Shown piece by piece: positions 18,333 to 28,304 of a stretch of DNA of 64,000 nt (position 1 is its first letter; every line of letters begins with the position of its first letter). The notes beneath the pieces are model-generated. The model did no database searches, was not told the DNA's origin, and worked only from the letters and a program-made list of their open reading frames with translations. The DNA comes from an uncultured Pseudomonadota bacterium. Its GTDB lineage: Bacteria; Pseudomonadota; Gammaproteobacteria; Steroidobacterales; Steroidobacteraceae. The position numbers and the translations under genes were made by a program. Location of the stretch: assembly GCA_903927005.1 (NCBI GenBank), contig CAIYLH010000105.1, forward strand, positions 92,822 through 156,821, in the 5' to 3' direction.

Positions 18333-18770
18333 ATGGAAACACCAGAACACATCGAGCTGCCCCCGGACCCCGCCGACGAGCCACTGGACGTCGAGGGCCT
18401 GGCCCGCAAGTTCCAGAAGGAACTCAACTCCGGCCTGATCGCGCTGGTGCTGCTGTCGGTGCTCGACCGCGCCACCGACGACCTGTACGGCTACCAGATC
18501 GCCAAAAGCCTGCAGGCGATGAGCCTGGGCGGCAGCCCGATGAAGCAGGGCGCGCTCTACCCGGTGCTGCGGACGCTGTCCGCCCACGGCCTGCTGGCCA
18601 GCCGGGTCGTGCCTTCCTACGCCGGCCCGCCGCGCCGCTACTACCGCATCACCGCCGCCGGCCGCGAGACGCTCGCACGCTGGCAGGGCATCTGGACGAC
18701 GACCCGCGAGTTTGTCGACGCAGTGGCCAATCCCGCCGCCCCCACCTCCACCGATAGTGAGCAGTCATGA
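18333..18770 (+). CDS. PadR-family transcriptional regulator
   Basis: 145 residues with a winged-helix PadR domain: GLIALVLLSVLDRATDDLYGYQIAK, then KQGALYPVLRTLSAHGLLAS and PPRRYYRITAAGRETL. PadR proteins are usually autorepressors responding to small molecules or envelope stress and often sit beside the membrane protein they control. Here the next gene overlaps it by four bases (ATGA), and that gene encodes a sensor-type membrane protein. The track start at 18318 falls in the -10 element, so ATG 18333 is preferred. Confidence 0.9.
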   Translation: METPEHIELPPDPADEPLDVEGLARKFQKELNSGLIALVLLSVLDRATDDLYGYQIAKSLQAMSLGGSPMKQGALYPVLRTLSAHGLLASRVVPSYAGPPRRYYRITAAGRETLARWQGIWTTTREFVDAVANPAAPTSTDSEQS

Positions 18771-19672
18771 ACAGGCCAGCCCCCCGCTCGATCGACCAGT
18801 ACCTCTCGCAGCTCAATGACGCGCTGCGCGGCGAGGATCCGGCCCTGACGCAGGACGCCCTCTACGACGCCGAGGAATACCTCCGCGCCGAGGTCGCGCA
18901 ACACCCGGGCAAGACCGAGGCCGACGTGCTGGAGCTGATCGCCAGCACCTATGGCGCACCGGACGAAGTGGCCGAGGCCTACCGCACGACCGAAAAGACC
19001 GTGCGCGCCGCGACCCGTCCGATCGCCCCGCCGCCGCGGCACACGGCGCTCGGCCGGTTCTTCGGCGTCTATGCCGACAGCCGCGCATGGACGGCGCTGT
19101 TCTACATGCTGCTCGCGATGGTGACCGGCATCTTCTACTTCACCGTCGCCGTCACCGGACTTGCGATGTCAGCCGGGCTTGCGATCCTGATCATCGGCGT
19201 GCCGTTCTTCCTGCTGTTCATTGGACTGACGCGCGTGCTGTCGCTGGTCGAAGGACGCATCGTCGAGGGATTGCTGGGCGTACGCATGCCGCGCCGCCCG
19301 CTGCGCTCGACCCAGGGCATCGGCCTGGTCGCGCGGATCAAGGAAATGCTGCTCGACCGGCGCACCTGGACGACGCTGCTGTACATGCTGGTGATGCTGC
19401 CGCTGGGCATCCTCTACTTCACGATCGCGGTCTGCGGCATCGCGCTGTCCCTGGGCTGCATCGCAGCGCCAGTGCTGTCGATCCTCAACCAGCTGGGCCT
19501 GACCGTGAACGACGTGCAGTTCAACGGTGAGGTCCTCGGCTGGCCCCTGACCCTGCCATTCGCCGCGTTCGGCGTCCTGCTGCTGACCGCCGTCATGCAC
19601 GGCGCCCGGGCGCTCGGCCAGCTGCATGGCAGCATCGCCCGCGCGCTGCTGCTGTCGCAGGACGGCGAGTGA
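18767..19672 (+). CDS. Sensor-domain membrane protein (PadR partner)
   Basis: 301 residues. The first ~65 form a DUF1700-like soluble helical region (LSQLNDALRGEDPALTQDAL), followed by two copies of a membrane unit: FYMLLAMVTGIFYFTVAVTG with LAILIIGVPFFLLFIGL, and LYMLVMLPLGILYFTIAVCG with a further hydrophobic pair. This matches the 'putative sensor' domain found next to PadR regulators or in front of histidine kinases. The ATGA overlap with padR shows translational coupling. Ligand and output are unknown. Confidence 0.8.
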   Translation: MNRPAPRSIDQYLSQLNDALRGEDPALTQDALYDAEEYLRAEVAQHPGKTEADVLELIASTYGAPDEVAEAYRTTEKTVRAATRPIAPPPRHTALGRFFGVYADSRAWTALFYMLLAMVTGIFYFTVAVTGLAMSAGLAILIIGVPFFLLFIGLTRVLSLVEGRIVEGLLGVRMPRRPLRSTQGIGLVARIKEMLLDRRTWTTLLYMLVMLPLGILYFTIAVCGIALSLGCIAAPVLSILNQLGLTVNDVQFNGEVLGWPLTLPFAAFGVLLLTAVMHGARALGQLHGSIARALLLSQDGE

Positions 19673-20181
19673 GCTGCGACGCCCCTGCCAATGCCTACCT
19701 CGAGGCGCGTCTGGCGGGCGCCCTCGACGCTGAGTTGCACTGGACCGCCACCGACATGCGCTGCGAGGGCATGCGCCGGCCGGATGGACTGGGCCTGCGG
19801 GTCACGTTCCAGGGCAATGTGGCCGGCCGACCGCTGACGCTGGTGTTCGCGGCCGCCCGGATCGGCGAGGGCGAGTCCGCCCACGCGGTCCCGGTCAACG
19901 TCACGCTGATCCGCGAGGGCGACACGATCTACGGCACGCAGGGCGACGGCCGCTGCCTGCTGGATGACGTTCGTCAGGCGCCGCTGGTCTCGCCTACCGC
20001 CGCGGGCACGGCGCGCCTGTGGCAGATCGAGGCCCGCGGCTTCTGCCTGGACCCGGCGCGCGCCGCCGTCACCGGCAGCAGTGCGATACTGTTGTCCCGT
20101 TTCGACTTTCGTGGACAGATCTCATGGGAACCCGACCCCACCCCGCCTGCGACACCAGCAAGCGCGCCGCCTCGATCCTGA
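19669..20181 (+). CDS. Hypothetical protein coupled to the PadR operon
   Basis: 170 residues, starting at GTG 19669 that overlaps the stop of the sensor gene. I do not recognise the family. It has no clear signal peptide or membrane segment, four cysteines (C3, C33 and two later in GDGRCLLDD and ARGFCLDPA) and a beta-rich look. Tight coupling makes a role with the PadR/sensor pair likely. Its 3' end overlaps the DUF192 gene by 58 bases, an unusually long overlap, so either this C-terminus or the next start could be mis-set. Confidence 0.6.
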   Translation: MSCDAPANAYLEARLAGALDAELHWTATDMRCEGMRRPDGLGLRVTFQGNVAGRPLTLVFAAARIGEGESAHAVPVNVTLIREGDTIYGTQGDGRCLLDDVRQAPLVSPTAAGTARLWQIEARGFCLDPARAAVTGSSAILLSRFDFRGQISWEPDPTPPATPASAPPRS

Positions 20182-20666
20182 GTCTTGGCCGGCGCTGCGT
20201 GCTGGCGCTGCTGCTGCTCGCAGGGACGCTCGCGGCCATCCCCGCCGCCGCAGCGGATCCCGCGCACGAACCACTCGACCACTTCCCGAGCAGCGAGCTG
20301 ACCCTGGACGCAGGCGGCCGCTCCTACCCGTTCAAGGTCTGGATGGCGACCACTGACGCGCACCGCGAGCAGGGACTGATGTACGTGACCAAGCTGCCTA
20401 CCGATCGCGGCATGCTGTTCGTGTTCGAGTACCCTCAGGTGCTGAACTTCTGGATGAAGAACACCAAGATCCCGCTGGATCTGCTGTTCATCGCGGCCAA
20501 CGGCAAGGTGATCCGGATCGCCGAGAACGCCGAACCCGAATCGCTCGCTTCCATCAGCTCGATGGGCGCGGCGCTAGCGGTACTTGAGCTGGCCGGCGGT
20601 ACGGCCAGGAAGCTCGGCCTGCAACCAGGCGTGCGCGTGCAGCACGCCGCTTTCGGTCCGCGTTAG
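20124..20666 (+). CDS. DUF192 exported protein
   Basis: 180 residues with a signal peptide (CVLALLLLAGTLAAIPAAAA) and a complete DUF192 domain: VWMATTDAHREQGLMYVTKL, MLFVFEYPQVLNFWMKNTKIPLDLLFIA and AVLELAGGTARKLGLQPG. DUF192 proteins are small periplasmic or exported beta-barrel-like proteins of unknown function. The track extends upstream to 20019, but ATG 20124 starts just before the signal peptide. It ends nine bases before the convergent sulfotransferase gene. Confidence 0.88.
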   Translation: MGTRPHPACDTSKRAASILSLGRRCVLALLLLAGTLAAIPAAAADPAHEPLDHFPSSELTLDAGGRSYPFKVWMATTDAHREQGLMYVTKLPTDRGMLFVFEYPQVLNFWMKNTKIPLDLLFIAANGKVIRIAENAEPESLASISSMGAALAVLELAGGTARKLGLQPGVRVQHAAFGPR

Positions 20667-20675
20667 GAACCCAGC

Positions 20676-22679
20676 TCAGCGCGATGGAAACGCCGGGTAG
20701 TCGGTAACGACGCTGCCGAGCGTCACCAGCAGTGGGTCCAGCCACGGCGCGTAATTGCGCCACTGGTCAACACCCTCGGTATAGATCGGACGGCGCACCT
20801 GCTCGGAGCTGACGGTCATGACGGTCCGCGCCGTGTCGTAGAAGCGCAGGCAGCGCTCATAGAACGGCAGGCCGCAATGATCGAGCAGTCGGCGCACCTC
20901 ACACTCCGGGTCGGCGACCAATGCCTCGTAGTGCACGCGATGTACGCGATCGGGCATGACCGCGTCGAAGTGCGCCATCAGCTCGTGATAATCACGCCAG
21001 TACCGCCCCATCTCCACAAGGTTGTAGCTGAAACTAACGCCACGCGGAAATAGCTGCTTGTAGCAGGAGAAGCCACAACCCAACGGGTGGCGACGGGCAT
21101 CGATGATCGTCGCCCGCGGAAACATCAGGTGTATCAGGCCGACGTGCCCGAAGTTGCTCAGCATCTTGTCGACGAAGCGTGGACGACCGAGCGGGCGATG
21201 CGCCTGAGTCTGCGCGAGATATCGCGCCGCCAGTGAGTCAATCTCTTCGCGAGCGAGGGTGCCAACGACTTCAGGATAGGTAGACCGTCCCGCTGCCCGC
21301 GAGCGCAGCGCCAACTCGCGTACGATCGCTGCCATGTCCGGCAATTCACGTGTGCCTTCCACATCCGGGTGACTGGCAAGGATCTGCTCAAGCAGGGTAG
21401 AACCCGACCGCGGGACGCCAACGATGAAGATTGGATCGGTTCGATCGGAACCCCAGCCCGCGCGCTCCGCGAAGAAACGTGGCGTGTACATCGCTTCCGA
21501 ACGCCTAACGTCGGCGGTAACGGCATCGGCGTCAAAATCAAACGTGCCACGATGCAGCTCATTGCCGTGCACGTAGTGCTCGAACGAGGCCGCGTGCTGG
21601 CCGCTATCCTCCAGCGCCTTGCCCAGCGCGAACTCCAGCTTGATGCGGCTCAGGCCGAGTGCGGCACTGCGCGCGATCTGCGCGCGCAAGACAACCTGCT
21701 CGTTTTCCGTGAACCGGAACGTCTTGAGGTTCGCAAGGCTCCACCAGGCATCGCCGGATCCGGGCTCGAGCGCTACCGCCCGCCTATAGGTCTCGATCGC
21801 ACGCGCATGCTCACCGACCTCGCGCAGAAGGTGTCCGAATACGACCCACGACAAAGGCTCCCCAGGGAAATCGGCGACGACGCACTCCATCAACTCGATC
21901 GCTTCGACATTACGCCCGACAAACCGGAGAGCCTGCGCCTTCAGGACGCGATAGATGCGACTGTCCGGCTCGGTCGCCAGAAGGCGCTCAAGCTGTGCTA
22001 ACGCCTCGTCGCTACGCTGCAGGGCATTGAGCACGCGCGCCAGGTCGTAACGAGCCGCGGCGTAGCCAGGCGCGAACGCGAGGCTCTCCGTCAGTTTCTG
22101 CTCCGCCATCGCGACATCACCACGGCGTGAGGCCACCTCGCCGAGCGCGCGTAGCGCCACGACGTCCGTCGGCACTTGACGCAAGTGATCGACCAGCAGC
22201 GCCTCAGCCGTATCGAGCCGGTTATCTACCAGCGCCGCCTGTGCATCGGCGAGCGCCGGGGGTTCAGGCACGAGCCGGACATAACGCAGGTAAGCGGCGT
22301 CGCCACCAGCCTCATCACCTGCTCGAAACCGTACTGCCGCGAGCTCACGCCAGGCATCGGCAAGGTTCGCATCCAACGTCAGCGCGCGATTCAGCGCAGT
22401 CGCAGCGGCTGCATCCTGCCGCCCGGCGGCAAGCGCGCGGCCAAGCTCGAAGTGCATCACCGGGGCATCTGGAAGCGCAGTCGCGAGGGGCTGGAGCACG
22501 CCGATCGCGGTCGCCGGATCGCCCAGCTGGCGAGAGGCAGTGGCGAGCAGCAAGGTCGCGCCCTCGTGGCCCGGGAAACGAACCAGGATATCGCTTGCCG
22601 CACGCGCCGCAGCTGCCGGGTCGGAGTCCAAACGCATCGAAGCGCGCATCAGTTCTAGATCGGCGGAAGCGGTCGACAT
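20676..22679 (-). CDS. TPR-repeat sulfotransferase (667 aa)
   Basis: Residues 1-400 are tandem TPR units (for example AWRELAAVRFRAGDEAGGDAAY, SWVVFGHLLREVGEHARAIETY); the C-terminal ~260 residues are a PAPS-dependent sulfotransferase with the 5'-phosphosulfate loop PRSGSTLLEQILASHPDV and the later region IIDARRHPLGCGFSCY. The family transfers sulfate from PAPS to proteins or small molecules; TPRs suggest a protein partner. No signal peptide, so cytoplasmic. ATG 22679 follows GGAG. It is divergent from the TPR/hydroxylase gene, and is one of three such enzymes in the island. Confidence 0.88.
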   Translation of the reverse strand: MSTASADLELMRASMRLDSDPAAAARAASDILVRFPGHEGATLLLATASRQLGDPATAIGVLQPLATALPDAPVMHFELGRALAAGRQDAAAATALNRALTLDANLADAWRELAAVRFRAGDEAGGDAAYLRYVRLVPEPPALADAQAALVDNRLDTAEALLVDHLRQVPTDVVALRALGEVASRRGDVAMAEQKLTESLAFAPGYAAARYDLARVLNALQRSDEALAQLERLLATEPDSRIYRVLKAQALRFVGRNVEAIELMECVVADFPGEPLSWVVFGHLLREVGEHARAIETYRRAVALEPGSGDAWWSLANLKTFRFTENEQVVLRAQIARSAALGLSRIKLEFALGKALEDSGQHAASFEHYVHGNELHRGTFDFDADAVTADVRRSEAMYTPRFFAERAGWGSDRTDPIFIVGVPRSGSTLLEQILASHPDVEGTRELPDMAAIVRELALRSRAAGRSTYPEVVGTLAREEIDSLAARYLAQTQAHRPLGRPRFVDKMLSNFGHVGLIHLMFPRATIIDARRHPLGCGFSCYKQLFPRGVSFSYNLVEMGRYWRDYHELMAHFDAVMPDRVHRVHYEALVADPECEVRRLLDHCGLPFYERCLRFYDTARTVMTVSSEQVRRPIYTEGVDQWRNYAPWLDPLLVTLGSVVTDYPAFPSR

Positions 22680-22864
22680 CAGCGAATACTCCAAAACTGC
22701 GGCGCGCCTATCGACGCCACCCGGTGAGGCACGCGGCTCTTCGCGCCTATCTAAACGGACTGGCCAGAGCGAGTCAAACCAGAGTGCCGAGGCCGTAGGA
22801 CGGCACTCGGTGGGACAGGTTACACTCGTACTCATCCCCGCTTGTCGCCTGAAGGATGCCCCTC

Positions 22865-24166
22865 TTGAGCACACCTGCCCCCCTCGACGAAAGCGCCATT
22901 ATTGGCATTCTGCAGAGTTCAAAAGCAGAGGCTGCGGCAGGGCGAATGGCAGAGTCCGACCGGATTCTGGTGCGGCTCGCGCAGGCTGCTCCCCATCATC
23001 CGGCAGTGCTGAACGAGCTGGGCGTGCGCATGTTGAACCGCGGCGTGGCAGATCAGGCCCATGCGCTCTTCGAGCGAGCAACGACGGCCAATCCCGATCA
23101 TCCCGCGCTCTGGTCGAACCTCGCCGCGAGCTACAAGGCGCTGGGACGGCGCGCCGAAGAGCTCGATGCAATCGATAAGGCGCTGAAGCTCGACCCCCGG
23201 CATGTCTCATCCCTACTCCAGAAGGGCACTCATCTGGAGGAGTCAGGAAACGTCCGCGGCGCCGCACGGGCCTATGCAAACCTGCTCTCGTTCCTGCCGC
23301 CGGAAGCCGCCCAGGCGCCGCACCTGAAGGAGGCACTTGCACACGCCCAGCGGGTCGTAGATCAGGATCTCGCGGCACTGATGGCGACGTTGGAGGAGCC
23401 GCTCGCCGGTATCCGCGAGCGCCACGGCGGCAAGGCCCAGCGGCGCGTCGATCGGTGCCTCGACACACTGATGGGCAAGCGCATTCCTTACCATTCGAAG
23501 CCGACGTGGATGTACATGCCGGAACTGCCAGCGATCGATTTCTTTGAGCGCGCTGATTTCCCATGGCTGGACGCGTTCGAAGTGGCCACAGGCGATATCC
23601 GCGCCGAACTGTTGCGTGTGCTCACGGCCGATCGCGAGGGCCTGCAACCTTACCTGGACTTCTCGACGGACCTACCCCTCGACCAGTTCCGCGACTTGAA
23701 CCGGTCGCGCCGCTGGAGCGCCTACTTCCTCTGGAACCAGAGCAAGAAAGTACCGGACCACATCGCACGCTGCCCGGTGACGGCGAGCCTCCTGGAGACC
23801 GCTCCGCGCTGCCGCATCGAGCATCGCGCACCGACCGCGTTCTACTCGATCCTGGATGCCAACACCCGCATTCCGGCGCACGTGGGAGTGACCAACACTC
23901 GTTGCACCGTGCACGTGCCGCTGGTGGTGCCGCCTGACTGCGGCTTTCGCGTTGGCTCGACGACACGCGAGTGGGTTCCGGGGCAGGCCTGGGTGTTCGA
24001 CGACACGATCGAACACGAAGCGTGGAACCTTTCGGACACGCCGCGCGCAATCCTGCTGTTCGATATCTGGAATCCGCTGCTGACAGAGGCCGAACGCGAC
24101 ATGATCAAGACAGCAACCGAAATTTACGCCGCCTACTACGAACTGCCGCCGGAGCATGGACTGTGA
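22865..24166 (+). CDS. TPR protein with aspartyl/asparaginyl beta-hydroxylase domain
   Basis: About 433 residues. TPRs fill the first half (VLNELGVRMLNRGVADQAHALF, ALWSNLAASYKALGRRAEELD). The C-terminal half matches aspartyl/asparaginyl beta-hydroxylases: RIPAHVGVTNTRCTVHVPLVV and WVFDDTIEHEAWNLSD supply the iron-binding His residues and the 2-oxoglutarate-binding Arg region. It should hydroxylate Asp/Asn in a protein. The track uses ATG 22856, but GAAGG touches that codon; TTG 22865 has AAGGA at 8 bases and gives MSTPAP, like the divergent neighbour's MSTASA. Followed by an overlapping small exported gene. Confidence 0.85.
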   Translation: MSTPAPLDESAIIGILQSSKAEAAAGRMAESDRILVRLAQAAPHHPAVLNELGVRMLNRGVADQAHALFERATTANPDHPALWSNLAASYKALGRRAEELDAIDKALKLDPRHVSSLLQKGTHLEESGNVRGAARAYANLLSFLPPEAAQAPHLKEALAHAQRVVDQDLAALMATLEEPLAGIRERHGGKAQRRVDRCLDTLMGKRIPYHSKPTWMYMPELPAIDFFERADFPWLDAFEVATGDIRAELLRVLTADREGLQPYLDFSTDLPLDQFRDLNRSRRWSAYFLWNQSKKVPDHIARCPVTASLLETAPRCRIEHRAPTAFYSILDANTRIPAHVGVTNTRCTVHVPLVVPPDCGFRVGSTTREWVPGQAWVFDDTIEHEAWNLSDTPRAILLFDIWNPLLTEAERDMIKTATEIYAAYYELPPEHGL

Positions 24167-24654
24167 TCGCCGCCCGGCTGTTCGCATTAGGCGGATTGGC
24201 ATTGGCCGCCGCCATGCCGGCGTCGGCGTCCACGGCGGAGGCGCTCGCTCACTGCACCAGCATCGACGCTCCGACAGCTCGCCTGGCGTGCTACGACGCG
24301 GCAGCCGGCAGGACGCCGTCGCCAACCGTGGCAATCGAGGCGCCGACAGCACCCACGGCCGCCAAGGCTCGCCCCGTTCACAGCAACGACCCGCAGGAAT
24401 TCGGCCTCACGCCTGCCCAGCGCAAAGTAGAGCCTAGTGGCCCGGAGTCGATTCACGCCCGCGTTGCCGGCATCGGTGGCGATGGCGCCGGACACGCCGT
24501 CGTCACGCTCGACAACGGCCAGACGTGGTTCATCGGAGATAGCGACTCGCGGCTGGACGTAGGCCAGGAGGTCACCATCAAGCGCGCCGCGCTAGGATCC
24601 TTCCTGATGACGACGGCCGACCGTCACTCGTACCGGGTGCGCCGCACCAGGTAA
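24163..24654 (+). CDS. Small exported protein, paralogue of the 38.1-kb gene
   Basis: 163 residues starting at GTG 24163, which overlaps the TGA of the hydroxylase gene (GTGA), so translation is coupled. It has a signal peptide (LFALGGLALAAAMPASASTA), then CTSIDAPTARLACYDAAAG, FGLTPAQRKVEP and a small beta-rich C-terminus ending LGSFLMTTADRHSYRVRR. The gene at 38112-38618 shares all these segments in order. Function unknown; the C-x(n)-RLACYD pattern recalls small periplasmic proteins of the VasI type, but I would not assign that. The track ORF begins 192 bases too early. Confidence 0.75.
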   Translation: MIAARLFALGGLALAAAMPASASTAEALAHCTSIDAPTARLACYDAAAGRTPSPTVAIEAPTAPTAAKARPVHSNDPQEFGLTPAQRKVEPSGPESIHARVAGIGGDGAGHAVVTLDNGQTWFIGDSDSRLDVGQEVTIKRAALGSFLMTTADRHSYRVRRTR

Positions 24655-24657
24655 GCG

Positions 24658-26280
24658 TCAGTGGCGGGTCGGTACCGCCAGCCGATCGGCCCATGGCTCC
24701 AGCAACGACTGTAGCGGCGCCAGTTCAGCTGTGTAGTGCCGCCAGTGGCCAACACCGGAGCGATTCAGGCCCCGGGCCAGCTGCGCGGTACTCGGGGTGG
24801 AGTGTTCGCGCTTCTGCACCCGCTGAGCGAAAGAGCCCATGTTGGCTGTCCACTCCAGCGCCAGAAAGTCGCAGATCGAACGGATCTCGCCCTCGAAATC
24901 CGCCATCACGGTCTCGTAAGTGACCTGGCGCCACGCCAGCCCAAGCACCGGCCGCACGGTCTCCGCGAAGCTCATAGCCTCGGCGTAGAAGCGAGCTGCG
25001 CCTTCCAGCGACAGCATCTGGTACATCGCCGCATTCATCTTGAACCGACGCCGGAAGCAACTAAGCACCACATCGCGCGGATCACGGCACGCGAACAGGA
25101 TCTTTGCATCCGGGAACAGGCGAGCAATCAGCGGCAGCTTGAGCGTGTTCAACGGATGCTTGTCCACGAACACCTTGCCGTGGACGTCCGCGCCGGCGGC
25201 AGCGACATCCGCCCAGTACCCGGCGCGCAGGCGCGCAAGCGTTGCTTCATCGGCATCCACCAGCGCTCCAAGGTCCAAAGGCTCACACATGAACTGCAGC
25301 ACACCCCCGCCGAGCAACTCGTGCTCCTCGAGGCTGACGACATCCGGATGCCCATCCAGGACGACCTCGAGCAACGTCGTGCCGGAGCGCGGGAACCCCA
25401 CGAGAAAGACGTGCTCGCGCGCGTCGCACACCGCCGACGCGGCCGGTGTCCAGCGGAGCGCGACTGCACCAAAGGCCCGTGTAAGGCTGCGCGCGTAGTC
25501 GAGCACGCTGGATTCGGCAGCATAACGTCCATGGATCTGCTTAAGGGCGCCGTTGCAGCAACGATAGGCATCGAAGGCCTCCGCGTAGCGGCCGGCGGCG
25601 TCAAGAACGTCGCCCAACAAGCCATGCGCGCGCGCCTTGTCGGATACGCCTGCGCGAGGGTCGCCAATCAAGCCTCTCAAGAGAGCCTCAGCCTCGACGT
25701 GGCGACGCGCATCGAGTTCTGCGGCGGCCATGCTCAGCACGGCATCGGGATACCCAGGCACCAGTGCGAGCGTACGCTCAGCCCACCCACGGGCTTCGCC
25801 GTGTTCGCCCCGATGGGTGGCAATGGAACCAAGTGCCGCCATGGCTGTCAGGTTTCCGGGATCCAGTTCCAGGGCCCGCAGGTGGCTGTCCCGCGCGAGC
25901 CCCAATGCGCCGATTGCGATCAACGCATTGCCCTTGTTGGCATGTGCGAAGCCTAGCTCCGGGTGGCGGCGCAGAAGCTCGTCCACGTGCCGCAGGGCCT
26001 CGCCCGGACGATCAACGCGCTGCAAGCACAGCGCCAACGCGTTACGCACCGGCACGTCGTCGGGATTGATCGCAACGGCGCGCTCCAGCAGCCTGACCGC
26101 CTCTTCCAGGCGACCTTCCTGCTCGTGGCGAGTCGCCAGCACGTTCAGCAGCAACGGATGCTCGAATCCCGACGCCAAGGCCTCTTCGGCAATGGCCGCG
26201 GCACGCGCGATTTCACGATTTTCCGCAAGCGCGAGGACCGCATTGAGCATTTTCAGGTCGGCGTCTAGATCGCGCGGCAT
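24658..26280 (-). CDS. TPR-repeat sulfotransferase (540 aa)
   Basis: N-terminal TPR repeats (LLLNVLATRHEQEGRLEEAVRLL, LGFAHANKGNALIAIGALGLAR) over about 250 residues, then a sulfotransferase domain: HVFLVGFPRSGTTLLEVVL (PAPS loop), VFVDKHPLNTLKLPLIARLF and ILFACRDPRDVVLSCFRRRF (3'-phosphate region). Like the 20.7-kb gene it lacks a signal peptide. It ends three bases from the convergent small exported gene. The region upstream of its start is the 3' exon side of the group II intron, so the intron insertion may have separated this gene from the TonB receptor gene at 28.3-31.4 kb. Confidence 0.88.
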   Translation of the reverse strand: MPRDLDADLKMLNAVLALAENREIARAAAIAEEALASGFEHPLLLNVLATRHEQEGRLEEAVRLLERAVAINPDDVPVRNALALCLQRVDRPGEALRHVDELLRRHPELGFAHANKGNALIAIGALGLARDSHLRALELDPGNLTAMAALGSIATHRGEHGEARGWAERTLALVPGYPDAVLSMAAAELDARRHVEAEALLRGLIGDPRAGVSDKARAHGLLGDVLDAAGRYAEAFDAYRCCNGALKQIHGRYAAESSVLDYARSLTRAFGAVALRWTPAASAVCDAREHVFLVGFPRSGTTLLEVVLDGHPDVVSLEEHELLGGGVLQFMCEPLDLGALVDADEATLARLRAGYWADVAAAGADVHGKVFVDKHPLNTLKLPLIARLFPDAKILFACRDPRDVVLSCFRRRFKMNAAMYQMLSLEGAARFYAEAMSFAETVRPVLGLAWRQVTYETVMADFEGEIRSICDFLALEWTANMGSFAQRVQKREHSTPSTAQLARGLNRSGVGHWRHYTAELAPLQSLLEPWADRLAVPTRH

Positions 26281-26377
26281 AGCGTCAGCTCTGCGGTTTC
26301 AGTGGCCCGGAACAGGGCCGTGGGCCTCCGCTGCATGATGCCAGAAGCTAGCCGGCCGCAGCATCGTTAGTGTTGCC

Positions 26378-28245
<1,868 letters not shown>

Positions 28246-28273
28246 AAAAAAAACGGCGGGCCGAAGCCCGCCG
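28246..28273 (-). terminator. Terminator of TonB receptor 1 (intron-occupied)
   Basis: CGGCGGGC-TTCG-GCCCGCCG (28254-28273) followed on the reverse strand by eight Ts (28246-28253), after which the group II intron begins. The same hairpin and T-run follow TonB receptor 2. Confidence 0.92.
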
Positions 28274-28304
28274 TCCTTTGTCCCGAAGGAAGCTCGCGCT
28301 TCGC

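Noticed and set aside
28254-28273. Identical hairpins at 28254 and 34570 as a REP-type repeat family
   Set aside because: Only two copies, each directly after a paralogous receptor gene and followed by a T-run; they are terminators.
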